From NCBI RefSeq assembly GCF_000231115.1, contig NW_006889844.1, forward strand, positions 9,006 to 73,005: 64,000 nt of DNA, written 5' to 3'. The position numbers and the translations under genes are program-made. Each line of letters opens with the position of its first letter. Within the stretch, counting starts at the first letter, position 1. This document shows, one piece after another, positions 40,957-52,175 of this stretch. The notes below the pieces were generated by a model. That model was not told the origin of the DNA. It was given only the letters and a program-made list of their open reading frames with translations, and searched no databases. The stretch is from Vittaforma corneae ATCC 50505 (taxonomy: Eukaryota > Microsporidia > Nosematidae).

Positions 40957-42570
40957 ATGGAAGAGGTCTCAGTAGACAGATCATCAGCTAAAATTGACCA
41001 TGAACCTGCAATAAAAAAGTATTCTGAGTTTCACAAAAAGGAAATACAACAAACCAAGAAGTTTTTCAAAAGATGTTTTATGCTTATTTTAACTGCCGTT
41101 TTATTAGCATCGATGCTGCTGCTCAGCAACTCCGTTAGAGACAGAGTGGTAGAGAAGTACCAATCTGATCCGAACAAGACCTTTTATTACAAGCTCGCCC
41201 ACTCCTCTTTTGCTATTGTGGTAGCCCTGAACGTATTTTTGGTAATTTACTTTATATTTCTTATTACTAAAATGATAATCAAAATACATTCTCCAGAAGC
41301 CATACTGCTGCCTAATGTTCTCGAGCATTTTGCCATGCAATTCAGCCAAATGGCTACTTTGATTGTTTTGAGCTGCCTTGCTCCCCATGAGCTTTACTAT
41401 CCTGCTGGAACGCTGGCTCGTGAGAAACAATCTTGGCTATTTGGTTTACACGTCTGGGAGACCAGCAAGAGCTGCGACAGTAGTCAGATTTACAGCATAT
41501 ACTTGCCGGCAATCTTCAAAATACTAGGAGTACTATTGGTCAGGGATTTGGTGATCTACCTACTTAATTTTAACGTCCACTACAAATATTACGAAAAGAG
41601 AGTTGAGCAGAATACTGAGAAAATAAACATTCTCAGAGCAATGACTGACATAACCAATGCAGGATATGTCGGAGATGTAGACATTATTGCCAAGAGATTC
41701 ATTCAGGTAGTTTCACAGAACGGCCCAGTTACACAGTGCACCTTGCAAACGTTTTTCAGCGAGGAAGTTTCCTACAAAATCTTCAAGCACTGCAACAAAA
41801 CTAGTACGGACAGTGAACTAACAGAGGAGGAAGTCAAGGAATTCTACATCTCGACACTTGTTGAGCAGCAGGCAATAGTAAAGAGCATTGAGCAGCACAA
41901 CGCAACAGTTGATAGCTTCCGAGGTGTGCTTAATGTGCTCATAATTCCAGTTTGTCTGTACCAATTTTTAAGCATGATTTTGTTTATTAACCGCGAAGAT
42001 TCGGAGATAATGAAAAATACATATTTCCTAGGAACGCTGGTTTTCTCAATGAACTACACATTTTCCGAATCTTTCAAAGGTTTTGTTAGCAGCCTGGGCT
42101 TTATTTTCTTTATCAGGCCATACGAAGTGGGAGACCTGTTTATTTTGAATGGCAAACTCTATAAGGTGCATGAGATTAACCTTTTGACGACGGTTCTTTT
42201 TGACGGATGCAACTATACGGTTTTCTCCAATTCCAAACTTTCAGGAGAATCCATTACAAACCTAAGACTGAACAGGGTTTGGGATGTTGAGTATACAACA
42301 ACATTCAAGCTGGCAGACTTTGAGGCCAAGAATGCAATGATGCTGCTTGCAATTAACGATTACGTCAATAAGAAATCGTCGGAGTTTAGAAAAAATGCCT
42401 ACTTGAGCAAGATTGTTCCAAAAGACGGCGGAAAAGTCGAGGCTACTATTTTGGTCAAGTTCAACAGTGATGTTTCGGACATTGAGGTGCTTAGTAAAAG
42501 GAAGGCGGACTTCTTCTTCAAGCTTCAGGAGATTTTCAAAGGAGTTGAACTTTTGCCGTTAAAAGAATAA
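40957..42570 (+). CDS. Mechanosensitive ion channel, MscS family (eukaryotic Msy type)
   Basis: Predicted tension-gated channel. 537 aa with membrane segments near residues 29-48, 69-97, 110-130, 185-205, 318-337, 352-365 and the pore-lining region after. The MscS core is seen: FSMNYTFSESFKGFVSSLGFIFFIRPYEVGDLFILNGKLYKV, followed by NLLTTVLFDGCNYTVFSNSKL and ITNLRLNR. This order, with IRPYEVGD and VFSNSKL, fits fungal Msy1/Msy2 and plant MSL proteins better than short bacterial MscS. A role in osmotic adaptation is inferred. GCCCCTTTAATG marks the start; the stop TAA overlaps AATAAA. Confidence 0.88.
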   Translation: MEEVSVDRSSAKIDHEPAIKKYSEFHKKEIQQTKKFFKRCFMLILTAVLLASMLLLSNSVRDRVVEKYQSDPNKTFYYKLAHSSFAIVVALNVFLVIYFIFLITKMIIKIHSPEAILLPNVLEHFAMQFSQMATLIVLSCLAPHELYYPAGTLAREKQSWLFGLHVWETSKSCDSSQIYSIYLPAIFKILGVLLVRDLVIYLLNFNVHYKYYEKRVEQNTEKINILRAMTDITNAGYVGDVDIIAKRFIQVVSQNGPVTQCTLQTFFSEEVSYKIFKHCNKTSTDSELTEEEVKEFYISTLVEQQAIVKSIEQHNATVDSFRGVLNVLIIPVCLYQFLSMILFINREDSEIMKNTYFLGTLVFSMNYTFSESFKGFVSSLGFIFFIRPYEVGDLFILNGKLYKVHEINLLTTVLFDGCNYTVFSNSKLSGESITNLRLNRVWDVEYTTTFKLADFEAKNAMMLLAINDYVNKKSSEFRKNAYLSKIVPKDGGKVEATILVKFNSDVSDIEVLSKRKADFFFKLQEIFKGVELLPLKE

Positions 42571-42864
42571 ATTAGGTTAAAGACGAGGCTTTTATTTTAG
42601 AAAGCTTAAAAAACCTTGAAAGAACGTAGGGCAACCAGCGGTCTACAGTTACTTAAATTGCGCATCTATAATATCCATTTTTTATGAATAAACTCCATAC
42701 AACAAAGCCCAAAGAAGGAAAATAGCCTTATAAACAACTTCTTATAGACTTATACATATGAAGCATCAACGATAGTACAAATACTGTTCTTACATGCAGG
42801 CTGCAGCTAACCGGCCCTAGCATTATATATGCAAAGTATTACAATGCAATTTAATTATTAAGTT

Positions 42865-45800
42865 CTACAATGCTTGTCCAAGGGCTACTTTCCTGTCCCT
42901 TTCCATTTCTTCTGCATCGATATTTGCATTCTTCTCTGCTTCTTCAACTGACTGGTTTCCAATATCTATGAACCATGTCCTAAAATAGCCTACCTGCTTA
43001 AGACGATTAACAAGAACATGAATATATGATGGCAGAATGCAGTCAGAAATAAGTCCATCAAAAGTGCGGACTATGATTTCAAATGGCTGGAAGTTGCTGG
43101 TTTCTATTTCAATCTCATGCCTTTCGTCTCTGAAAACTATTATTAGCCTGAATATTAGCACATTCCTCTCAACAGACAAATGCTTATTTGGATCTTTGGC
43201 AATGCCAACCAGAAAGCCTTCTCTTGAATAAACCACAAACGGGAAGACTATTTGGTATTGGTTTTCATATGGCATTCCATCAAATTGCAGTCCAAATAGC
43301 CTGAAATGAACCATATTACCGCCAGGGGTAACGAGAAAGACAGACACAGGCTCACAGACAACATTGATCCGTGTTTTAGATTTTATCAAAACAGCCCCAA
43401 CTTTAGTGAGTATCTTTGTGGAGATCTTGAGCGAGCGTTGTTTGGGCAAAAATCTATCCATGATTGAATACACCATGTCCACGGCTGTTCTTCTAGTTTT
43501 TGTAAAAAGACCATTCGGCAATGGAATGTTCATTGACCTTGCAGTAGAATACAATATTTTGTAGATCCGTCTGCAGTTTGATTCTGCAACCACTACCTTC
43601 ACATGCTCGTCATCATTTGTTCCTTTGTACTCCCTCAAACGTTCGGTATCAATACCGAACTGCAGCTGAATTGGAGCTCCAAGCATTGAGCTGTGTAGTC
43701 TTTTTAATGGCATGTGCTTTAGAAAGCGATCGATCTCTTTCTTGTTGTTCTTGAGTATTCTCTTCAATACCTGGGTGGTTTCATAATGGTCTTGGCTGGA
43801 CGTAAGTTCACGGAATAATGATCTGTCTGGACACCTCAATTCATATCTCTTTTTGGAAATAATGATAGAGAGTCGGTTCAGTGCAAGAAATGGAACTTCA
43901 CTTTCATCGGGCTTGACAATTGATAGCATAACCGAAGGTACATCCACTACTTCAATACTAATTTCCATGAAGTTTGGAAATTTTGATAAAGGTAAGCTGT
44001 TTAAAACATCTTCACAGCTTTTAACAAGTATTTCATCTAGTTTCTCAGAGTAGACTCTAAATCCAAGCCTCATTTCTGTTCTGGAAGTTGCTTTGAATGA
44101 AACAGGCTCTATGTGCAGCATGCTGTTCTCTGCATCTTTCATGCCATGCTTATTACCATCGGCCACATTTCTCGTTTCTCGTTCCAGAATATCATCCTGC
44201 TTCGTCTTCTTTGAGACGCGAATGGCATCATTGTACAGCTGACAGATAACACGCCTATCAATTCTTCTTTCTTCAACCAAATTACCATCGACAGATAGAC
44301 TTACAAGATATGACTCTGCCGAGAAGTCTAGCGTGCCATTTACCGACAGGGATATTTTAGAGTGTGTTGCATTTTGCGAGACCTGTGCAGACATCACAAC
44401 TCGCTTGCCTTTATCACCATTTGGCGAGATTGTTAGTGCTAATGCATTCGCAATGTTTAATTTTAGATCATCAGGAATGCCAAACACACTCTTTGGTATT
44501 TCCACAGAGAAATTCATGTGAAGTGTGCTACTCTTTTCACTTAACTTGAAATATGACGATATCACACTATTTTTATCAGTTTCAATGAATTTCTCAGGCC
44601 TATCTTTTGCAAATGAACTAAAATCGACGGAAAGAAGGAAAGATATCAGCTTTAAAGTCACTGAGTCTTCTGCACTATGCGTATCTAGATTTCCAGGGCA
44701 CATCTGCACAACAACCGTTGTTGGATTTAGAGCTTTGATGGCAATGTATGTCTCAGAGACATCGATCTGAAAGCTTGGCTGTTCGGCGCGGATCATCAGC
44801 ACACTCCCAAGAACTTTATAGTTTGCAGTGATGTCATTAAGAAATATCCTGTTTTTGATTGCAAAACTGTTGTTTTTTTGGATAGTTGCAATCTCCTCTG
44901 CATTTTGTGTTTTGGAATTTGAACTAATACTAAAGCAGTGATGAAAGAAAGATTTAGAATCTAAATGGCCGATTTCCAGACATGGAAATACTTTGAGTGG
45001 AGATGAATCCTTGGCTGCTTTTGTAGGTGCACTTAATTGTTTTGCTATCTTTACTGGTATTCTAATGCAATCGTTTATTTCAAAAACAATGTTTGAGTTG
45101 AAAATATCATTCAATGCTGTAGAATCAAACTTCTCATATTCCTCAAACAATTCAGCCTTCAATTCAATCTCAATGTTGTGGAATATTTCATTTATGCCAT
45201 CGTTGTCCTCATTAAAATTTATCCCAATAAAATTTTGGCAGGTGTTCTTCAGTTGAATACAGCCCTTAGGACATTTGAAGCGCAAAATAAATTCTGGAAA
45301 CTCAACAAGCAACTTTAGATTTGCTACCTTCTTATACTTACAGTTTGAAAATGTTGTTACAAGCACGAATAGGTCATGGCCAGCAGGCTTTCTTAATCTG
45401 TGTTCCAGGAGAAAATCAACAGTTTTGGCCTTGCACGCGGGATAACTTTTAGCAAGCATCTTAACCATGGTGTTTTCATAAATCAGCAGATAAGAGTCTC
45501 CTCGCTTCATCTGCATCTCCAACTTATCCAGCCACATTGTCTTTGGATGGCAGCTTTTAAAGGACAGCCTGATATTATCAACTGGCTTATCAGAGTACAG
45601 GACAATGCTCGACATGCTATCAAAATAAACACTAAATGCCATATATACGAATTCTGAGCCACAGTCAGCAATATTTTCTAGCGGATTGAGCAAGCTTAAT
45701 TTAATGGTGCACAAATGACTATCATTTAAGCGCATGCTCATTTCAGGTATATAGTTGGCCAGCAGCTGTTGTACTATACAGCCCAGGATTAGGGTTTTTT

Positions 45801-46942
45801 TATTGCAGTTAATGATGCATTTCCAACAAATTTTGTCCAGGCAAAATGTGAAAATCTCTGACTTTCCAATTTCCATTGAACAAGTGAAGCTTGCCCTCAC
45901 TGAACGGAATTGTTAAACTAACAAGATTACGCTCGTTGGATTTTTGATAGACAAGAACATCCTGCTCACTTGATGTCTTCTGATTTGCGACGCTAGATTT
46001 ACGGTGCCAAACTCGATCAACCTCAATGTGTATGAGCTTCTTTTCCCAATATATTTGCAAAATTTTTACAATAATGTTTGGAGACCCGATATCTGGAACC
46101 AGCACATCAAGCCTGTATCCAGCAGAGGACATGCTCACATCTTTAACAATGACTCTCAGTGGTATGGGCATTGTAAAGTTTAAATGGAAGTTCTCGAAAT
46201 GTAGGTCGACATCTTTGATAAGCTTTGCTCCATGAAGAGGCATGAAACTCAGGACAACCCTATTATAGCATCTACCTTCGAACTGTACATTTTTGATGTC
46301 GAAGCTTTTTAATAAATCACACTTCTCAAGATTCTCCCTCGAACGTCTATCGGGCTGGACGTTTAAAGATTTGAAAAACTGATCAATAACCATGTTTTTA
46401 TCTTTAAATCCCGAATTTGCATTATTGTCCAAGAGCATCTGGTCAATTTTAAATAGCTTCTTATTTACAACAAATGTAAGGGGTATGAGAAGGAATCTTA
46501 GGCTTACAACCATGCTCAGCTCAAGAGTGATCTTTCGATTACTATTTAGAAATGCAGGAATTTTTGAAAAATCAATATGATTTAGTGCCACGGTTGAGTT
46601 AAACTCTATGTTTCCAAACTTATTGAGTTCAATATGACCAAAGCTCAGCTCGCATACGCTGTAGATCCCTCTTGGAGTTTCGATGCAAACACTAGCCGTT
46701 GAAGAATAAAAATCAATATAGAGGGGGGAAAAGGCATCGGATTTGAATGAAATCAAGCAGGAGCTATCTTTTGCTGAGTTGTATTTTAGATTTTCAATGT
46801 AGAAGTTAGAGCATTTCAGTCTGAAGATTGTAAGGGATATGAGGACTATTCTGTAGAAGAGCATGTAGAGAATAAAACTTGTTGCTGCACTCAAGGCATG
46901 CTTCCTAACTCTCTTAAGCTTGGTTTTCCAGATGCTACTCAT
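42865..46942 (-). CDS. Very large membrane-anchored protein of unknown function, frame break
   Basis: About 1358 aa after a one-base correction. ATG 46942 follows CCCCC (AATCCCCCCTTTCATGAG). Residues 20-40 form a single membrane anchor (SAATSFILYMLFYRIVLISL); the rest is beta-rich with alternating hydrophobic stretches and no obvious catalytic motif. An N-terminal anchor followed by a long beta-rich chain is the layout of bridge-like lipid transfer proteins (Csf1, Hobbit/Fmp27), but I see no diagnostic motif and do not assign it. The first frame stops near 45809 (EMHH end); the second is open from 45900 to 42865. A base too many in CAAAATTTG or GGAAATG, around 45810-45840, explains the join. 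Two overlapping genes is the alternative. Confidence 0.6.
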
Positions 46943-47384
46943 GAAAGGGGGATTAAAGCTGAAATAAAATGGATTCTGTTCATCAAATTTGATGAAAAAC
47001 TGAGATATATTTAATACGAAGTAACAGTAATGTACAGTTCGAATGGAAAGATTTATGGGGAAATTTACCAACACTGAATAAGAAAACTGGAAACGAAATT
47101 GCCCAGTGAAATGAATAATAAAAGATAGCCAGGAGTATGGACCAGTTAAAATTGAGAGAAACAGCCAACAGCACCAAGATGTAACATACTGTCGACTCTA
47201 TTTAATTAAATTACAGCAAATACTCTTAATTCTATTCAGCACTATTATTTGACAATAGACAACTGTATCTCAACGAATACAGCCAATCTGTTTATGCTTA
47301 GATTGCGTCACACTTGGAACTCTTCATCTCTCATTCTAGTCATTATTTGAGGAGTAGCCGAGCCTGCTTGAGTTTTGGCCCGGT
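46943..47384. other. 442 bp intergenic stretch
   Basis: Lies between two minus-strand genes. No coding frame is supported; a frame extending the large gene upstream lacks an ATG. Confidence 0.4.
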
Positions 47385-48842
47385 CTATTCCCTGAGAATG
47401 TATGCCTTGACACAGGGATTATCCGGAGTGCCGCAGTTACTATCGTTTAAAAATTCTCTATTTATGTCGTTTCTTAATCCAGGTTCCTCTTGTAATCCCA
47501 TGCCTTGTAACAGCCTCCTTAATCTATGCTCAATATTCTTATTTCCACCGCTTTTATTGCTTTTGGAGTCGTAATATGGTACATGCTTTCTATTCGAACT
47601 ACCGCTAGATCGCCTTTTCATGGCTCTTTCTGGAATTTGATCACTATCTGAGGGATCAAATATTTCATTTGATAATGGCAAGGCCCCATAGTCATCCTCC
47701 CTCTCGGGCACCAGCTGTATCAGCTTAGGCCTAACTGTGTCTAGTTTGCGGATGTTGGGTCTGGCAGATTTGGATTTCCTCTCGGGCGCTTTCGATGCAG
47801 TAGCAGTAACCGTGACTGTTCTTTCGAGCTGAACAGTGTTGGTTGCTGGTGAGCTTATTGTTTTGGTGATTGTCACTGTATTTTCTGGCTCTGCAGTGGT
47901 GCTTGAGGTGCGTTGCTGGCTCTTTGTGCTCGTACTAGCATCTGAAGTGGTGATGGTTTTTGTAACCGTCACTGTCGACGATATGGTTCTGTCAACTGGG
48001 GATGCAGTTACGACAACAATGGTCTGAGTGGAAGTAAATGCTGGACCATCCATACTAGCTGTTTTGGTTACAGTCAAGACCGAAGCAGGATGGTTCAAGG
48101 TCCTGAAGACAGTTGAGTATGCTAATGAGGATATTGGGACAAACGATGTTCTAATGCTTAGCCTTGTAATTTTTTGAGGGGATGCACTGTAAACAGGTTT
48201 GCTTGTGCTTTGAGCTGATGGAACCTGCATGCATTCATCGATTTTGAAACAGAAACTATTCGTTTCATATGGAAGACTATTAGCAAAAGCCCTATTGGGC
48301 AGTTTTCTGTTCATTAAATCGGGCTCTATTAGCTCGTCTACTGAATTGTACTGATTGGGTTCAGACTTATCATCTAAGCTTACGCTACTCTCAGGTTCGT
48401 TCTCTCCCCGCTCATCTATGTCCTTGCCAAATACCTGTACCCAAAATCTACTTCCTTTTTTGTCCAGACAGGTTGCTACACCTGTGTAGTTGAAGCCACC
48501 CATAATATTCTTTCTATGCTTGTCGCTTTTCATCCACATTTTGGCAACATCCTCATAGTTGTCACTGTGATTTTTAGCAATGTTTTCACCGATGGAAGAT
48601 CCTTTGAATCCATTTTTCTTTGCTCTCTCCTCTAAGTCACCACCTGGGTTGGTGTGAGTAAGGCTTGAATTCTCACACATATAAAGTGCTTGATCACGTG
48701 CTGCATTTTCCAAATTCTGGATCGACTTTAGATGCTTCAGCCCTTGGTCACTTCTATAGTTGTTGATTAGATTTAGCATGGAATGTGCAAGATTATTACA
48801 TGTGATTGAAGTGATGTATAGGAATATCAATGCATATGCCAT
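47385..48842 (-). CDS. Secreted CAP/SCP-domain protein with Ser/Thr repeats
   Basis: 485 aa from ATG 48842. A signal peptide is likely (hydrophobic YALIFLYITSITC). The CAP (SCP/PR-1) domain spans about 20-145: NYRSDQGLKHL, LTHTNP, GENIAKN, MWMKSDKHRKNIMGGF and RFWVQVFGKD are its signatures, with the cavity His and Glu retained. Residues about 225-350 form a Ser/Thr-rich region with repeated TVTVTKT-type units (LTVTKTAS, STVTVTKTITTS, NTVTITKTISS, RTVTVTATAS), which would be a dense O-glycosylation target. The tail is basic (RRSSGSSNRK, HRLRRLLQ). A spore-wall or extracellular role is inferred. No CCC precedes the ATG. Confidence 0.85.
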   Translation of the reverse strand: MAYALIFLYITSITCNNLAHSMLNLINNYRSDQGLKHLKSIQNLENAARDQALYMCENSSLTHTNPGGDLEERAKKNGFKGSSIGENIAKNHSDNYEDVAKMWMKSDKHRKNIMGGFNYTGVATCLDKKGSRFWVQVFGKDIDERGENEPESSVSLDDKSEPNQYNSVDELIEPDLMNRKLPNRAFANSLPYETNSFCFKIDECMQVPSAQSTSKPVYSASPQKITRLSIRTSFVPISSLAYSTVFRTLNHPASVLTVTKTASMDGPAFTSTQTIVVVTASPVDRTISSTVTVTKTITTSDASTSTKSQQRTSSTTAEPENTVTITKTISSPATNTVQLERTVTVTATASKAPERKSKSARPNIRKLDTVRPKLIQLVPEREDDYGALPLSNEIFDPSDSDQIPERAMKRRSSGSSNRKHVPYYDSKSNKSGGNKNIEHRLRRLLQGMGLQEEPGLRNDINREFLNDSNCGTPDNPCVKAYILRE

Positions 48843-49141
48843 TTGTTTTGAGTAATGACACAGACCTAGAAAAGAAGATATGAAACAGTGTTACAGGTTA
48901 TAAACATCGGCGATGGGGCATAAGAAAAGTAAAGAGTTTATATAACACACGTAATGCTTTACAAATAAGACTACAGGCAAGATAATGCTAGAAACCAATA
49001 TCTGGCAAGCCAATATATTATTTATTTCAATCGTAAGTGTCTATATTGCAGATGTAAAAATTCTTATCACCATATTTACAATTCAGCCGATCCATATGCA
49101 AGAATGTGCTACCACATAGACACATCGTTATACTTCTAGAT

Positions 49142-50793
49142 TCATCTGTATTTCAGCGAGTTTTCGATAGCTTTTGAAATAACCTGGAAGGACGATTTTT
49201 TGCTATTTAAGCACTTCAGAACCAAGTAGTATTGCGAAAACAGTACATTAAAGTACAGAGTAACCTTAAAATAGCACTCCTCATCGTTGTTAAGGAACGA
49301 GCAGTAGTATCCATGCTCATCTGCTTCAAAAGCTATCGAGTTCTTTCTGAAAACATCCAAAATAATTTTTTTCAAGGCATTGTGCGATCCAATGTGTTTC
49401 ACCCTGATTCCCTGAAATACCCCTTTTATGTAGCTTTTATGGATACTTGGAAAGTTATGTTCAGTTTCTGCGTAGCCGAGCTACTTTCCTGGCTTGAATC
49501 TTGAAATGCGCCGGCAAAGAAGTATTTGGAAGGCCTCTGGGATGAACTATTTGAAAACACAAACATTACGAATTTGTGAAGCGTGTCGGTGATGCTGGAA
49601 GATCTATTGTCAAATCTCAGCAGACGTGTATTGACATTTGAATAGGCTCCTATGTTTTCTGAAAGAAGATAGTACATCGATATTATGGGATTTTTTGTCC
49701 AGTAGACAGTGTCCAAAGACTCTGTTTGCTGCTTGCAGATATTAAAAAAGCTTTCAAGATGCTCACTTGTATTTGAAAATTGAAATGAGAGTGCAGAGTG
49801 AAGTGCCTTGACATATTCGTTGTTTAGTTTTGCCAGTGGAAATCTTTTGCCCACGTAGCTTTCCACCTTAGATGAATATCCAGTATTTATCCACTTTGAA
49901 CCGATAATTTCAGGCAATGTAAATCTTTTTGCTACATCAGGCACGATCATATTTGATATCAGCTCTTGGGCATGCTTCGATAAAGAGACCGTGTACTCAA
50001 AGCTGGCCACTTTTATTTTGTTCTGGAGCTCTCGAACACTTTCGTCATCGAAAGGCACCTTTCCACACAGCATGACATATAGGATGACTCCAAGGCTCCA
50101 AATATCAACCTCAGGCCCGTTGTATGTATGGCCAAGAAGCAGCTCGGGTGCTGCAAAGTACAAACTTCCACAAAATGTTTTGAGAAAGTTCTTGTTATCG
50201 TAAAAATTCGACAGCCCAAAGTCGAGTAATTTTACGTTGTCGTTATGATCAATAATGATGTTCTCGATTTTAAGATCCCTATGCACTATTGAGTTTCGAT
50301 GGATGTAATCTATTGCAGAGAGCACCTGTCTAAAGTATTTTCTTGCCCGTTCCTCAGAGATCCTAGTTTCCTTCAGTATTATGTCGTACAGTTGATTGCC
50401 CTTAACATACTCAAAGACAAGGAAAAAGTACGAATCTGAATATAGAAAATCTAGCAATTTTATAATATGAGGATGGTCCAAAAGAACAGAAATAACCACT
50501 TCTCTGTAAATTCTCTCATCGTTGAAGCCTTCATTTGCAATATCTGTTGGATTTTGCGTCTTTAGCTCAAATCCTTGACCTTCTGGTGCAGGGCTTTCCT
50601 CCTTTTGTTTTCTTTTTACGATCTTGATTGCAGCTCTTCTTCCACTATTTTTATCAAAGGCTAGAACTACCTTTGCGGTACTCCCCGTTCCTAGCTCCTT
50701 GATTATAATGTAATTTCTAATTGAAACATTTTCAACGTATTCTTCGTCAGAGATGTGACCTGAAATGGAGCGGCCGTCTGTCTTTATGACCAT
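49142..50793 (-). CDS. Kin1/MARK-type protein kinase with KA1 domain, frame break
   Basis: Ser/Thr kinase of the Kin1/PAR-1/MARK group, linked in fungi to polarity and exocytosis. ATG 50793. Kinase domain about 25-300: glycine loop LGTGSTAKV, RAAIKIVKRK, HRDLKIENI, LLDFGLSNF, then a T-loop with FCGSLYFAAPELL. The first frame ends at 49426 with FQVSIKAT. The KA1 domain (GVFQGIRVKHIGSHNALKK then FEADEHGYYCSF) continues in the frame one base over to 49142. One more base in TTTT (plus-strand 49435-49438) joins them and gives 550 aa. KA1 domains bind acidic lipids at membranes. No CCC is visible before the ATG. Confidence 0.85.
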
Positions 50794-51015
50794 GCACACT
50801 GCAAAAAATGAACTTTTATAGCTTAAGGAGATAGCCTTTAATATTAGTGGTGCAGCTTTTTAACCAATTAGACTTTTCAATATAAAGCAGCAAATCAAAG
50901 GTGTCCTACTATATAATATTTTTAATGCCAAGCTTACTTAAGCATTCAAATTACTACAATGCACATCAGACTAAAGTTTATTAAACGTTATTTTTACAGC
51001 AACAGATCATGAGTT

Positions 51016-51852
51016 TCAAGCTTTTGAATCATCAGGATTCTTTTTTTCACGTTTATTTTTTGGCGATGAAACTAATGCTTCATGCGGATTTGGGTTACAG
51101 TTGTTTGAATATGGCGATCTTGTTGCCCTTACAACACTATTCTGTGACGCCGATGGCACAGACGCATTTACACCGGATGTATTTGTGGCTTTGGGAAATC
51201 TAGTTATCGTAGACGCATTTCTCATAACTCCATTTCTAAACGCAGAATTGCCAGTAATCTCATTTGGATTTCTCTGTGAAGTACTTGCAGACAACTCTGC
51301 GCCTTTTTCGATTTTCTTGAAAAGTTGCGAGTGCGATGTGGAAACCGAAAAGGTTCTACTTACGACTACCTTTGGAATCTGAATCTTCTTCATAGGCTCT
51401 ATTCTTTTGAATTGATTTTTGAAAAGTTGCAACATTTTCTCCTTTGTCAGGTCTTGTTCGATTTGCACTGGCTTTAGTGAAAAAAATCCGCCAGTAAAAG
51501 TAAATACGTTTTTGAAGGATGGCTTTTCTGTAGAAACGTCTTCTTTCTTTTCGTTTGTGACTGTTTCTTTGGGCTGATGGCCTTCCTGCAATGAACAAAG
51601 TGTCGGAAGCAGATTCACGTTCTTTTTCTTGTATTTGAGCAGCTTTTTAAGCACTTTTTGGATTTTTTTGATGTCTTCGGTCTCTTTGTACGCGTTTACA
51701 TAGTCATCCAAGCCATAGACGACACATGGGTCTCTAAGAATGTCCTGAAGAGCAAAGAATGCTGATTCATCCATGAATCTCCTCAACTCAAGCTGCAAAT
51801 CAATGAATTCTTTCTTAACTGCAAAGTCCTGGGATGTATTTCTGCTGTTCAT
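51016..51852 (-). CDS. Unknown protein, low-complexity C-terminus
   Basis: 278 aa, not recognised. Start at ATG 51852 with CCC directly before it (GTCCCATG); the frame's longer extension lacks ATG. The N-terminus is helical (FIDLQLELRRFMDESAFFAL), a Lys-rich stretch follows (LKKLLKYKKK), the middle has FTFTGGFFSLKPVQIEQDLTK, and the last 110 residues are Ser/Asn/Thr/Arg-rich and probably disordered, ending KREKKNPDDSKA. A nuclear or RNA-linked role would fit the basic tail, but that is only a guess. Confidence 0.55.
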   Translation of the reverse strand: MNSRNTSQDFAVKKEFIDLQLELRRFMDESAFFALQDILRDPCVVYGLDDYVNAYKETEDIKKIQKVLKKLLKYKKKNVNLLPTLCSLQEGHQPKETVTNEKKEDVSTEKPSFKNVFTFTGGFFSLKPVQIEQDLTKEKMLQLFKNQFKRIEPMKKIQIPKVVVSRTFSVSTSHSQLFKKIEKGAELSASTSQRNPNEITGNSAFRNGVMRNASTITRFPKATNTSGVNASVPSASQNSVVRATRSPYSNNCNPNPHEALVSSPKNKREKKNPDDSKA

Positions 51853-52175
51853 GGGACGTCTTATCTTTGGGGTTAAATAGGAGAAGCACCGACAAAGATA
51901 ACAAAGTTTGATTTGCAAACCATTTCTAGGCAAAATAGCATCAATTCTGCCTTTGAAGCATAACCTAATGGGCAAAGCTTATATAAACCGGTCCACTTTA
52001 GTGCATGATATAAATGTTTATTCAAGGCTCCAGCTGCTTTTAGCCAAATTTGGCCACAGTAAAACTAAGAACATTTGTACGGCACCAATGTGTTTGAAAC
52101 ACAGTTTGGACCAACGAGAGCAAAGGATTCCTTAATCCCGTTTTTACAAAATTTTCTAAAGCCTACATCCCAGTG
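51853..52175. other. 323 bp divergent intergenic region
   Basis: No gene seen. The right end has ACAAAATTTTC and CATCCCAGTG directly before the next ATG. Confidence 0.4.
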
